Shown here one piece after another: positions 7,557-15,483 of a stretch of DNA of 64,000 bases. Numbering within the stretch: the stretch's first letter is position 1; each line of letters starts with the position of its first letter. The notes under the pieces are model-generated. The model made no database searches. It was not told the DNA's origin and was given only the letters and a program-made list of their open reading frames with translations. The stretch spans positions 1 through 64,000 of the forward strand of contig CADCFQ010000014.1 of assembly GCA_902800795.1 (NCBI GenBank), given 5' to 3'. The DNA comes from an uncultured Ruminococcus sp. GTDB lineage: Bacteria > Bacillota > Clostridia > Oscillospirales > Ruminococcaceae. The position numbers and the translations under genes are program-made.

Positions 7557-8920
7557 ATTCCGTCCTCGTCGTAGCCGGTGCCATCTTCGTAGTAAGGCTC
7601 CTCCTGATAGCCGTCATCCGTAAAGCCGGCCATAGCATCCACGGCCTGCGCTTCATCATCAAGCTCCACATCCGGGAAGAACTGAGCCATAAAAGCCTTG
7701 CAGACCTCTGCTCCGCCCTCACCGTTGGGGTGCTGGCCAAAGGCCGCCACCGAGGGGTCACCCTCGTCACAAAGCACCGACGCAAAGTCAAAATACTGAG
7801 CGCCATAGCTCTCGGCCGTTGTCTTTTCAAGCTCGTTGAGGGTCGTTCTCGTGTCCTCCAGCGCTCCCTGATAGTCCTGGGGCGGCGAGTTAAACAGGAT
7901 AGTGGTCGCATCCACAAGTCGGAACTGCTCTAAGATCGCAGCTATGTTTGAATTGATAGTGTCGGCGTTGTCGCCTGTCTCGGCGCCGTAGGCTCCCGAG
8001 CTTATATCGTTCGTTCCAAAGGCAACTATCGCCATTTCACAGTTTAGCGATCTGCCCAGCCAGTTGCCGTTCTGCGCACAGTCGCTGGCTCTTGCCCAGC
8101 CAAGGCCTGCGTTATAGAACGCATAGTCAGGTCCCAGCGCCTTTGCTATCCTTGCTGCCCAGAACTCATACTCCATAAATTCCGTCATACAGCCCTGGGT
8201 TATCGAGTCGCCTATAGCGGTTATCCTTGCCTTTACATCACGCTTTGCCCCGATGTAAACAGGCAGCGGTATCTCGTCGGTATACTTGAACACCGCATCC
8301 TCCTCGCCGTTTTCCGGGCGGTCGTTCACAGTGGAGGACGTCAGGTTCGACATCTTGATACAGGGGATATCCTCGCCCTTGATTGTCCACTCCCACACAA
8401 GGTAATGTCCCTCTGGGACATCCACCGTCACAGGGTCGCTCCAGAAGGCATCTCCGCTTCCAACCTCACGGCTGCCCTCGCCGCCGAAGGTAACGGTCTG
8501 CTTCTCGCCGTGTTCGCCGTCAACTACCTCTCCGCCGTCATAAACATAAGCCGACTCGATAGTATACTCCCCTCCCGGCTTGCCCACATAAGCACGGCTG
8601 CCGTCGCTGTAGGTGGAGTCGACCGTGTTTGAGAAATAGAAAGCATACTCAAGCTCGCCGTATTCCTCAACAGGCAGATAAGCCCTGTAGGTCTTTCCAG
8701 AGCACTTGTTTATCATATAGTTATTTCCCGTGGAAACATAGGTATTGGACACATACACATCGAAATAGCTGTCCGCAATTATACAGCTCTCCACGATCTT
8801 TTCCTGCTTTGTCATACTGCTGGACTTGTCCGTCTTTGAGGACGAAGCGCTCTCCCCAGCACAGCCCGTAAAAAGCGCTGCCGCACACAGCACACTAATA
8901 AAACACTTTTGAAGCTTCAT
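7544..8920 (-). CDS. Lipoprotein SGNH/GDSL hydrolase with N-terminal jelly-roll-like domain (CE2-like)
   Basis: Probable secreted carbohydrate esterase. The 458-residue protein has a lipoprotein signal (lipobox FTGC, Cys20), a beta-rich N-terminal half (about 50-225), and an SGNH domain with GDSITQG (Ser239), NAGLGWARASD and GTND (302-305). The last block reads FGQHPNGEGG: the His is present, but the usual Asp three residues before it is Phe. A Ser-His pair without Asp is known from CE2 acetylxylan esterases, which share the jelly-roll plus SGNH layout, so CE2-like deacetylation is a fair inference. The longer frame to 9058 overlaps prfC and is rejected: AGAGGTG lies before the ATG at 8920. 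It begins 16 nt after prfC and may be co-transcribed. Confidence 0.85.
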   Translation of the reverse strand: MKLQKCFISVLCAAALFTGCAGESASSSKTDKSSSMTKQEKIVESCIIADSYFDVYVSNTYVSTGNNYMINKCSGKTYRAYLPVEEYGELEYAFYFSNTVDSTYSDGSRAYVGKPGGEYTIESAYVYDGGEVVDGEHGEKQTVTFGGEGSREVGSGDAFWSDPVTVDVPEGHYLVWEWTIKGEDIPCIKMSNLTSSTVNDRPENGEEDAVFKYTDEIPLPVYIGAKRDVKARITAIGDSITQGCMTEFMEYEFWAARIAKALGPDYAFYNAGLGWARASDCAQNGNWLGRSLNCEMAIVAFGTNDISSGAYGAETGDNADTINSNIAAILEQFRLVDATTILFNSPPQDYQGALEDTRTTLNELEKTTAESYGAQYFDFASVLCDEGDPSVAAFGQHPNGEGGAEVCKAFMAQFFPDVELDDEAQAVDAMAGFTDDGYQEEPYYEDGTGYDEDGINEE

Positions 8921-8936
8921 ACAAAACACCTCTTTT

Positions 8937-10544
8937 TTACTGCAACGCTCCCCTGTTGAACTCTGAGAGCTCGAGCCCCTCGTTCTTTTCAAGCGCCCAC
9001 CTGATATTCCATTCGCTGGAGAACAGAAGCAGATAATTGCCCCTGAAATCCACCACAAGCTTAGTGTCGCTTGAAAGCTTCAGGCTCTTGGGGTCAATAT
9101 CCTTGCTGTCTATCCAGCGGATATAGGAATAAGGCAGCCCCTCCTTGAAGAGCTCAACGTTATATTCATTTTTCATCCTGTACTCAAACACCTCCAGCTG
9201 GAGCACGCCGACAACGCCGACGATAGCCTCCTCCATACCGGTGTCAGGCTCCTGAAAGATCTGTATAGCGCCCTCCTGTGCTATCTGGGTGATGCCCTTT
9301 ACAAACTGTTTTCTCTTGAGAGTGTCCTTCTGGCGCACCCTCATAAAATGCTCCGGCGCAAAGGTAGGTATCGACTCGAACTCAAAATTCTTCTTGGGCG
9401 AGCACACAGTGTCTCCTATGGAGAAAATGCCGGGGTCGAAAACGCCTATGATATCTCCCGCATAGGCCTCGTCGATGATCTCCCTCTCGGAAGCCATCAT
9501 CTGCTGGGGCTGGGACAGGCGCATCTTCTTTCCGCCCTGAACATGGAGCACGTCCATTTCCTTGTCAAACTTGCCCGAGCAGACTCTCATAAATGTGAGC
9601 CTGTCTCTGTGAGCCTTGTTCATATTAGCCTGTATCTTGAAAACAAAGGCCGAGAACTCCGGATCGAAGGGGTCGATAAGGCCTGCTGTGGAGTTTCTTG
9701 CCGTGGGGGATGTGGTCATCTCCAGGAAACTCTCCAGGAAAGGCTCAACGCCGAAGTTAGTAAGCGCCGATCCGAAGAACACAGGCGACAGCTCGCCGTT
9801 TCTCACCTTTTCAAGGTCGAACTCATAGCTTGCTCCGTCCAGAAGCTCTATATCCTCGCTGAGCGTCTCATGGAGCTGCTCGCCGAGAACATCGTCGAGA
9901 GACGGGTCGTCAAGGCTTACCTCCTCCATAGCCACCTTATGCTTTCCGAAAGCCATTTCCGACTCGGGAGTAAAGGATATTATGCTCTGCTTGTCACGCA
10001 CATAAACGCCCTTGAACTCCTTGCCCGAGCCGATAGGCCAGTTCACAGGATAGGTCTGTATCCCCAGCTCCGACTCTATCTGCTCCATAAGGTCAAAGGG
10101 GTTTCTCGAATCTCTGTCCATCTTGTTTATAAAAGTAAAGATAGGGATATGGCGCATAACGCAGACCTTGAAAAGCTTTCTTGTCTGGTTCTCAACGCCC
10201 TTTGAAGCGTCTATCACCATGACAGCCGAGTCCGCCGCCATAAGTGTTCGGTAGGTGTCCTCGGAAAAGTCCTGGTGTCCGGGAGTATCCAGGATGTTTA
10301 TGCAGTAGTTGTTATACTGGAACTGCATAACAGACGAAGTTACCGAGATACCTCTCTGCTTTTCTATCTCCATCCAGTCAGAGGTTGCGTGTCTTGCAGT
10401 CTTCTTTCCTTTAACGGCGCCTGCCTGGGCGATAGCTCCGCCGTAAAGCAGGAATTTCTCTGTAAGTGTGGTCTTACCTGCGTCCGGGTGAGAGATTATC
10501 GCAAAGGTGCGCCTTCTTTTTATCTCTGTTTCCAATGTTGACAT
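8937..10544 (-). CDS. prfC: Peptide chain release factor 3
   Basis: RF3 is a GTPase that removes RF1/RF2 from the ribosome after termination. The 535 residues are of usual length. G-domain motifs are clear: SHPDAGKTTLTEK (P-loop), the switch region around ISVTSSVMQF, DTPGHQDF and NKMDRDSRNP. The C-terminal region carries GVVGVLQLEVFEYRMKNEY, typical of RF3. GGAGGA lies 7 nt before the ATG. It has its own promoter at 10612-10640 and is followed by the SGNH lipoprotein. Confidence 0.97.
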   Translation of the reverse strand: MSTLETEIKRRRTFAIISHPDAGKTTLTEKFLLYGGAIAQAGAVKGKKTARHATSDWMEIEKQRGISVTSSVMQFQYNNYCINILDTPGHQDFSEDTYRTLMAADSAVMVIDASKGVENQTRKLFKVCVMRHIPIFTFINKMDRDSRNPFDLMEQIESELGIQTYPVNWPIGSGKEFKGVYVRDKQSIISFTPESEMAFGKHKVAMEEVSLDDPSLDDVLGEQLHETLSEDIELLDGASYEFDLEKVRNGELSPVFFGSALTNFGVEPFLESFLEMTTSPTARNSTAGLIDPFDPEFSAFVFKIQANMNKAHRDRLTFMRVCSGKFDKEMDVLHVQGGKKMRLSQPQQMMASEREIIDEAYAGDIIGVFDPGIFSIGDTVCSPKKNFEFESIPTFAPEHFMRVRQKDTLKRKQFVKGITQIAQEGAIQIFQEPDTGMEEAIVGVVGVLQLEVFEYRMKNEYNVELFKEGLPYSYIRWIDSKDIDPKSLKLSSDTKLVVDFRGNYLLLFSSEWNIRWALEKNEGLELSEFNRGALQ

Positions 10545-10611
10545 ATACTGTCCTCCGAATCGTTATGATATAGGCCAAGCGCTCAAAAGAGCACAATCAG
10601 CCATTTTATAC

Positions 10612-10640
10612 ATTATAACACATTTTAATTCTTATTGCAA
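10612..10640 (-). promoter_or_regulatory. prfC promoter
   Basis: On the minus strand TTGCAA (10640-10635), 17 bp, TATAAT (10617-10612), preceded by an extended TG. Confidence 0.8.
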
Positions 10641-10682
10641 GTGCTCGCCGGCAGGTGCGTGCACCTGCACCCAATTCCCCCA

Positions 10683-10800
10683 GTGCTCGCCGCACGGCTA
10701 ATTCCCCCACCCCGCCCGGGGACGTGCTGGCTAGTAGAGAGTCGCCGCCCTCCCCGGAGGGGAGGGGGGTAGCTTTGTGGAGACTTTTCAGTTGCACCAC
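10683..10800. repeat. Dispersed intergenic repeat with CCCTCCCC hairpin
   Basis: Starts with the 16-mer GTGCTCGCCGCACGGC (10683-10698). It continues to a strong hairpin CCCTCCCC-GGA-GGGGAGGG (10748-10766) and on to TTTGTGGAGACTTTTC and TTGCACC. The same order of blocks recurs at 51664-51780. It has no coding character. Confidence 0.8.
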
Positions 10801-11062
10801 TGCGTGAACCTTGGGAAATAGCTGAAATGTCCGTTTTACAACAAAGCTTAGCCCCGAGCCAAACAAAGCTTTGATTTTTCACAAGGCTGTGGGCGAGGGA
10901 TTTGGGTCCAGGCGTACACGCCTGGCGGTGAGCACCTGCGTGAACCTTGGCAAATAGCCTAAATGTCCGTTTCACAACAAAGCTTAGTCCCGAGCCAAAC
11001 AAAGCTTTGGTTTCGTACATAGCTGTGGGCGAGGGATCCGAGTCCAGGCGTACAAGCCCGGC
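10793..11062. repeat. Two direct copies of a ~130-bp intergenic repeat
   Basis: Copy 1 (about 10793-10925) and copy 2 (about 10931-11062) are offset by 136 bp and share most positions. Blocks: TGCGTGAACCTTGG, AATGTCCGTTT, ACAACAAAGCTTAG, CGAGCCAAACAAAGCTTTG, CTGTGGGCGAGGGAT, GTCCAGGCGTACA. An eroded inverse copy lies at 262-360. Open frames across this area are artefacts of the repeat. Confidence 0.9.
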
Positions 11063-11108
11063 AAAAAACAAAGAGCCGGCGCATCTTCCTGTGAAAGAAA
11101 GACACGCC
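11063..11108 (-). terminator. Terminator of the double-glycine peptide gene
   Basis: On the minus strand GGCGTGTCTTTC pairs over 12 positions (some G-U) with GGAAGATGCGCC around a 7-nt loop. Then comes GGCTCTTTGTTTTTT. Confidence 0.75.
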
Positions 11109-11148
11109 GACCCTCCGTGGTCAGTAAGCCGGTCTCCCGGCACTAAAT

Positions 11149-11430
11149 TTACTTGAACTGTGTCCACGCATAGTACTTGTTGCACTTGGGGCATCTTACC
11201 CTACCGTTGCCAAGCTCCTTGAGGTCTGTGGAATTAAGTGTTGAAAGCTGGTGATAAGATGTATTGCAGCCCGGGCACCTTTTTCCGGTTATTTTTGCTA
11301 CTATCTGCATATAAAGGACCATAGTCCCGGTGTTTGTTCCGCCTGCTCCGCCGTTTATGACATCAAGCTCATCGATACCGATCATCTCGTCCACCTCACA
11401 TTTTTTCTTATTATCTTTCTTGTTCATCAT
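11149..11430 (-). CDS. Small double-glycine-leader peptide with C-terminal zinc-ribbon-like core
   Basis: A 93-residue protein with a leader ending MIGIDELDVINGG. This matches the double-glycine leader pattern cut by C39-type ABC transporters: E at -8, L at -7, I at -4, G at -2 and -1. The predicted core starts at residue 29 and has two CxxC pairs (52-55 and 80-83), like a zinc ribbon, and ends KYYAWTQFK. Start: AGGGAG lies 8 nt before the ATG at 11430; an in-frame GTG at 11439 overlaps that site. No transporter, immunity or modification gene lies beside it. It may be a secreted bacteriocin-like or signalling peptide, or a cytoplasmic zinc-ribbon protein that resembles one. The family is not recognised. 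Confidence 0.75.
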   Translation of the reverse strand: MMNKKDNKKKCEVDEMIGIDELDVINGGAGGTNTGTMVLYMQIVAKITGKRCPGCNTSYHQLSTLNSTDLKELGNGRVRCPKCNKYYAWTQFK

Positions 11431-11618
11431 ACTGATCACTCCCTGAAAGTCTTTGATTCACATTTTTGCTTTCGTTTATATTTACGATGGGAGCAAGCCG
11501 GACGGCAACCGTTCACAAAATATTTACAAGTGTCCGTTGCCGCAACGCATTTTTAAGGCCAGATCTCTGTCCTCCCCCACATTATACCACACCTCCACCC
11601 ACCGTGTCAACCACTTTT

Positions 11619-11690
11619 AGAGGTTAGATGTTATTGATCAGAGGTTAGATGTTATAGATCAGAGATCAGATTAGATATTGGATGTTAGAG
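11619..11690. repeat. Short imperfect tandem repeat in a gene-free gap
   Basis: A 21-bp unit, AGAGGTTAGATGTTATTGATC (11619-11639), is followed by a one-mismatch copy (11640-11660) and decayed units. Related words lie at 369-407. The gap 11431-11737 holds no other structure that I can support. Confidence 0.75.
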
Positions 11691-11737
11691 TCGGAGCTGT
11701 GAGGACAAAAAATAATCAAAAATGTTTTAAAATTGTA

Positions 11738-11766
11738 TTGACAAACCGTGGCGATTCGTGTAGAAT
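11738..11766 (+). promoter_or_regulatory. Promoter of the CBS-domain gene
   Basis: TTGACA (11738-11743), 17 bp, TAGAAT (11761-11766). The -35 is perfect. Confidence 0.75.
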
Positions 11767-11819
11767 AAATATGGGTAATTATTTGTATAATTTGTTGTTT
11801 TACCTGAAAGGGGAAAGAA

Positions 11820-12683
11820 ATGGACCAGGACGGACCTAACCGAAGTCTAGGAAGATTTTTTTTAAGAGCAGGGCTCAGGCTCATGGGAGTCAGAGACCCC
11901 GAAAAGCGTGCTGCTGTCACCGAGGAAGAGATCATGCTTATGGTCAATGAGGTGGGCGAGCGTGGCGCTATCGAGGAGAGCCAGGCTCAGATGATCGGGA
12001 ATATCTTCGACTTTGACGACATAGAGGTAAGAGAGGTCATGACCCACCGTACCGAGATGGCGGCTATCGAGGATACGAAACCTGTTACAGAAGCGGTGGA
12101 GATCATCCTCGAAGAGGGCTTTTCCAGGATCCCCGTTTTCCATGGGAACAATGACAATATCTGCGGCGTGGTCTTTGCAAAGGATCTGCTGAGGCTCGTG
12201 CTGGACGACTCCGGAAAGGACGCTCCGGTCAGCGAGTTCATGAGGGATATAATGTTCGTTCCCGAAAGCAACAAATGCGGCGAGCTTTTTGAGCAGTTCA
12301 CCAAGGAGAGGGTACAGATAGCTGTTGTCGTTGATGATTACGGCGGCACGGCGGGTATCATAACTATGGAGGATCTGCTTGAAACGATAGTAGGAAGCAT
12401 CCAGGACGAATATGATGACGAGACCGAAGAGATCAGGGAAAACGAGGACGGGACCCTTGATATCCTGGGGAGCGCCGGCTGCGAGGACGTTCTGGAGCGC
12501 CTGGGACTTAAAAGCGACGCTGAGTACGATACTATAGGCGGCTTTGTCACCGACCTGCTGGGGCATATTCCCGGGGACGGCGAAAGAGCGCTGCTTGAAT
12601 GGGAGAATGTTATCTTCCGTATCCTTGAGGTAAAGGATAAAAAGATAGTCCGCCTGAGAGCAGAGAAAAAGGGCGGAAGATAA
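11820..12683 (+). CDS. CorC/HlyC-like protein: CBS pair and CorC_HlyC domain without membrane domain
   Basis: A 287-residue protein that matches the cytoplasmic half of the CNNM/CorC Mg2+ and Co2+ efflux family. It has a lead helix (EEEIMLMVNEVGERGAIEESQAQMI), two CBS motifs (IFDFDDIEVREVMTHRTEM onward and VSEFMRDIMFVPES), VVDDYGGTAGIITMEDLLE, and a C-terminal CorC_HlyC domain (YDTIGGFVTDLLGHIPGDGE). The DUF21 membrane domain of the long family members is absent, as in E. coli CorC. AAAGGGG sits 7 nt before the ATG. Its exact job (metal efflux partner or regulator) cannot be read from the sequence. The next gene starts 37 nt later and probably shares its transcript. Confidence 0.85.
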   Translation: MDQDGPNRSLGRFFLRAGLRLMGVRDPEKRAAVTEEEIMLMVNEVGERGAIEESQAQMIGNIFDFDDIEVREVMTHRTEMAAIEDTKPVTEAVEIILEEGFSRIPVFHGNNDNICGVVFAKDLLRLVLDDSGKDAPVSEFMRDIMFVPESNKCGELFEQFTKERVQIAVVVDDYGGTAGIITMEDLLETIVGSIQDEYDDETEEIRENEDGTLDILGSAGCEDVLERLGLKSDAEYDTIGGFVTDLLGHIPGDGERALLEWENVIFRILEVKDKKIVRLRAEKKGGR

Positions 12684-12720
12684 GACAATAAACAGACATC
12701 TGTCAGTGAGGGTGTTTAAG

Positions 12721-13956
12721 GTGAGAGGAACATTTATAAAAAGATCTCTTCTCTGTTCGGCGGTAGCTGCCATGCTGCTTTGCGGCTGTATGGACGCACA
12801 GCAGGCGCCTCGTGAGGAGAAGGTCACGGTCGGCACACACAAGGCTGCCGAGAATACCGAAAAGCAGCAGGGCGGGGACAGTGCTCCCGAGGAGGCCTTC
12901 AATATACCGAAGACCGCAGCTTATGTTACAAACAATATGAGCGAGGAGCAGAAGCGCCAGCTTTGCAAGGTGATCGCCGGTATCACGGATTTTGAAGAGA
13001 ATATAGATATCGACGGAACCGTTATCGGCCGTTCCGATGTGAACGATTTTATCAGCATCGTCCTCTCACAGATGCCTTACATCGACTACATCGGTCAGGA
13101 GTATACGATAAGCGTAGACCAGAACGAACAGATAACCTCACTTTCACTGAATTATACAAAGACAAAGGAACAGGCCGAGGCCGAGAAGGCTGTCCTTGAC
13201 CAGAAGCTCGACGAGATATGCGCCGAGGTGAACGACGGCTGGTCGGATTATAAAAAAGTCCTGTTCTTCCACGATAAGATAATAGATACCTGCCATTATT
13301 CCGAGACAGGCCTGTCTCCTCATTCGGCTTACGGCTGTCTTGTGGACGGTCAGGCTGTCTGCGAGGGCTATGCAAAGGCTATGCAGCTGCTATGCGCAAG
13401 GGCTGATATCGAGTGTATCTGCGTCAGCGGCTATGCGGCGGACGAGAACGGCCCCCAGCCCCATATCTGGAACAAGATACTTGTGGACGGCGTGTGGGCA
13501 AACTTTGACGTTACCTGGGACGACCCGCTGACAATGACGGGCTCGCCCTACAGAAGATATGACTTTTTCGGGCTGACTGATGACGAGATAGGAGAGAGCC
13601 ACGTTGAGGACTCCAACCGCTTTGCGGTTTATCCCGATTGTGACAGCGACGAGCTCAATTACTACCGCAGAACAGGCTTCTATTATGACGGGACAGCTTC
13701 GGCTTACGATGTTATGAGCTATGCTGTGCTGTCGTCGATGTCGGAGGGAGACTATGCCGCAAGGATAAAATGCTCCGATGCCGAGCATTATACTCAGGCG
13801 ATAGATGAGCTGTTCGAGGACCATACGGGAACAGGCGCCGCTATCTACGGGATCATCTATGACGCTGTGTCGCAGACAGGCTCGGGCTGGGCAACGAATG
13901 AGTATGCCTTTGCAAAGAACGACAGCTTTTATACGCTGACAGTGTTCTTCAGATGA
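12721..13956 (+). CDS. Lipoprotein with transglutaminase-like cysteine protease domain
   Basis: A 411-residue surface lipoprotein: positively charged start, hydrophobic stretch, lipobox LCGC (Cys23), then a polar linker. The transglutaminase-like core has its triad: Cys214 in GQAVCEGYAKA, His248 in PHIWNKILVDGVW, and Asp263 in NFDVTWDDP. Such domains in bacteria are usually proteases or cross-linkers in the cell envelope; the substrate is unknown. Three in-frame GTG codons are possible (12706, 12712, 12721). The last is chosen because GAGGG lies 8 nt before it and gives a normal signal peptide. Likely co-transcribed with the CBS gene. Confidence 0.85.
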   Translation: MRGTFIKRSLLCSAVAAMLLCGCMDAQQAPREEKVTVGTHKAAENTEKQQGGDSAPEEAFNIPKTAAYVTNNMSEEQKRQLCKVIAGITDFEENIDIDGTVIGRSDVNDFISIVLSQMPYIDYIGQEYTISVDQNEQITSLSLNYTKTKEQAEAEKAVLDQKLDEICAEVNDGWSDYKKVLFFHDKIIDTCHYSETGLSPHSAYGCLVDGQAVCEGYAKAMQLLCARADIECICVSGYAADENGPQPHIWNKILVDGVWANFDVTWDDPLTMTGSPYRRYDFFGLTDDEIGESHVEDSNRFAVYPDCDSDELNYYRRTGFYYDGTASAYDVMSYAVLSSMSEGDYAARIKCSDAEHYTQAIDELFEDHTGTGAAIYGIIYDAVSQTGSGWATNEYAFAKNDSFYTLTVFFR

Positions 13957-13985
13957 GCGGTATTGTAAAAAAAGTATAAAATGTG

Positions 13986-14014
13986 TTGAAATCCCGCTAA
14001 TTTTGTGTTATACT
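13986..14014 (+). promoter_or_regulatory. Promoter of the SipW-like gene
   Basis: TTGAAA (13986-13991), 17 bp, TATACT (14009-14014), with extended TG at 14006-14007. Confidence 0.8.
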
Positions 14015-14056
14015 AATTGTTAGCCATTTATAAATCAGGAAGGAATGTTTATTCTT

Positions 14057-15106
14057 ATGAGCAGTACTACCAAGCAGAAATCTTCGGCAGGAAAGAACGT
14101 GTTTATCTTCTTTCTTGTGTTTATCATCCTTGAAGCTCTAGTGCTTTTCGGCATAGGCCGTGTTTTCAAGAACAAGGACGTTACACCAAGCATTGCAGGC
14201 TACAGCCTTTATCTTATGGACTCCGGCGCTATGGGAGACAGTGTTCCCCAGGGTTCGCTTGTCATAGCTTCAAATATGACCCCCAGCGTTGACAAGATAG
14301 GCGACGCAGTTGTCTGCGAGAACGTTCCCGGCATAGGCACAAGCGTTTTCAGACTTGCAGAGATAACCCAGACCGAGGACAAGACAGGTGTGAACTACAC
14401 CATTTATCAGGAGAACAACCCCCAGAAGCAGTATACTGTAAAGGCGAAGAACATCGTCGGAATAGCTTCCAGCTACTATATGACAGCAGGTAAGGTGCTC
14501 AACTTTGTTATCTCGAAGTTCGGCTTTATCGTTTGCCTGGCAGTTCCGCTTTTCCTGCTCGTAGTCCTTGAGCTTATCATTGCGATAGCGACCGGCGGTT
14601 CCTATGAGGAAGACGAGGATGAGGACGAGGAATTTGACAGAGACGACAGAAACGAAAATGTCAGCCTTGACGATTTCCTGTTCGGCGGCCAGAACGAGGG
14701 CGAGCAGATAGCTCAGCACCGCAGGCAGGAGGAACAGGCAGCAGAGCAGCAGACTTATGCACAGCAGCCCGCACAGCCCGTTTATCAGCAGCCCGAGCCT
14801 GTCAAGGAGCCTGAGCCTGTATTCACCAGACCCGAGCCCGTTCAGCCCGCAGCAGAGCCTGTAACAAACTTCAGCACAAACGCTCTTTCGGATGACAGCG
14901 ACCTCAGACTTGATGTTTCGACACCTGCAAGAAGACCTGCCGCAAGACGCAGACCCAGGACAACGGCATCGAGAAGACCCGCAGCCGAAAAAGCGGCAGC
15001 ACAGAGCAGCTCGACCACAAACGCTTCGCAGTCGCTTGAAGACCTGATGAAGCTTATGGAGCAGGAGCAGCAGAAACTCAAGGATCAGATAAATAACAAT
15101 AAATGA
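14057..15106 (+). CDS. SipW-like signal peptidase I homolog lacking catalytic Ser and His
   Basis: The 349-residue protein has the layout of the SipW/ER-type signal peptidase family. There is an N-terminal membrane helix (about 14-35), a periplasmic beta core (LYLMDSGAMGDSVPQGSLVIASN, then GDAVVCENVPGIGTSVFRLAEI), and a second helix (about 153-178). The catalytic motif SGSM reads SGAM (Ala58 for Ser), and the second motif THR reads VFR (Phe98 for His), so it should be inactive. A long acidic, then Gln/Pro-rich, then Arg-rich cytoplasmic tail (about 183-349) follows, ending in a helix (SLEDLMKLMEQEQQKLKDQ). AGGAAGG lies about 13 nt before ATG 14057; ATG 14045 lies too close to it. Role unknown, perhaps a scaffold or substrate binder. 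It has its own promoter and terminator. Confidence 0.75.
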   Translation: MSSTTKQKSSAGKNVFIFFLVFIILEALVLFGIGRVFKNKDVTPSIAGYSLYLMDSGAMGDSVPQGSLVIASNMTPSVDKIGDAVVCENVPGIGTSVFRLAEITQTEDKTGVNYTIYQENNPQKQYTVKAKNIVGIASSYYMTAGKVLNFVISKFGFIVCLAVPLFLLVVLELIIAIATGGSYEEDEDEDEEFDRDDRNENVSLDDFLFGGQNEGEQIAQHRRQEEQAAEQQTYAQQPAQPVYQQPEPVKEPEPVFTRPEPVQPAAEPVTNFSTNALSDDSDLRLDVSTPARRPAARRRPRTTASRRPAAEKAAAQSSSTTNASQSLEDLMKLMEQEQQKLKDQINNNK

Positions 15107-15107
15107 T

Positions 15108-15123
15108 GTGCTCGCCGCACGGC
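15108..15123 (-). repeat. 16-bp dispersed intergenic repeat (single core)
   Basis: Exact GTGCTCGCCGCACGGC, 2 nt after the stop codon of the SipW-like gene and before its terminator. Confidence 0.85.
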
Positions 15124-15146
15124 TTTGATAAACAACAAATGATAAG

Positions 15147-15177
15147 AAAGACCACCCAACACCCGGGTGGTCTTTTT
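15147..15177 (+). terminator. Terminator of the SipW-like gene
   Basis: AAGACCACCC and GGGTGGTCTT form the stem, followed by TTTTT. A second weaker hairpin (GGCCCGGGCC with GGCTCGGGTC, about 15188-15227) follows. Confidence 0.9.
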
Positions 15178-15231
15178 GCGAGAAAAGGCCCGGGCCTGTG
15201 TGCAGCAGTCATACTGGCTCGGGTCTTTGCA

Positions 15232-15268
15232 TAAAAAACAAAGGTCCCCTGACATAAGTCAGGAGACC
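15232..15268 (-). terminator. Terminator of the tRNA operon
   Basis: On the minus strand GGTCTCCTGAC, a 4-nt loop, GTCAGGGGACC, then TTTGTTTTTT. It begins 4 nt after the encoded CCA of the last tRNA. Confidence 0.92.
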
Positions 15269-15271
15269 AAC

Positions 15272-15345
15272 TGGAGCGGGTCGCAAGAGTTAAACTCACA
15301 TCTCCTTCCGGGAAGGAAGGTATTCTGACGTTGAAATAAACCCGC
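15272..15345 (-). tRNA. tRNA-Gly (anticodon TCC), non-canonical D- and T-loops
   Basis: A 74-nt cloverleaf with acceptor GCGGGTT/GACCCGC, anticodon stem CCTTC/GAAGG with loop CTTCCCG (anticodon TCC), discriminator T and encoded CCA. The D-loop AACGTCA lacks the G18-G19 pair. The T-loop is TTTAACT in place of the usual TTCRANY, so C56 is lost as well. The T-stem relies on G-U pairs. Both halves of the G19-C56 elbow contact are gone together. Staphylococcal non-proteinogenic tRNA-Gly species used for wall cross-bridges are altered in the same places. It is last in a five-tRNA operon. Confidence 0.75.
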
Positions 15346-15348
15346 ATA

Positions 15349-15424
15349 TGGAGCGGATTACGAGGCTCGAACTCGCTACCTCCACCTTGGCAAGGTGGCG
15401 CTCTACCAGATGAGCTAAATCCGC
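15349..15424 (-). tRNA. tRNA-Gly (anticodon GCC)
   Basis: A 76-nt cloverleaf with encoded CCA: acceptor GCGGATT/AATCCGC, anticodon arm CCACC-TTGCCAA-GGTGG, T-loop GTTCGAGCC region normal. It gives a regular tRNA-Gly next to the unusual one. Confidence 0.97.
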
Positions 15425-15483
15425 ATATTTTGCTTCATACCGAAAACGGTGTCTCAGTAAAGAACAGTCGGGAAAACCCGAAG

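Noticed and set aside
8918..9058. Longer start for the SGNH lipoprotein inside prfC
   Set aside because: The extension has no ribosome site and would hide the lipoprotein signal; ATG 8920 has both.
10625..11194. 189-codon and 86-codon frames in the repeat region
   Set aside because: They are made by the tandem repeat itself; both repeat copies translate to the same words, and no start signal is present.
11619..11690. CRISPR-like short repeats
   Set aside because: Units of 21 bp sit directly next to each other without spacers, and there are only two good copies; no cas genes are present.
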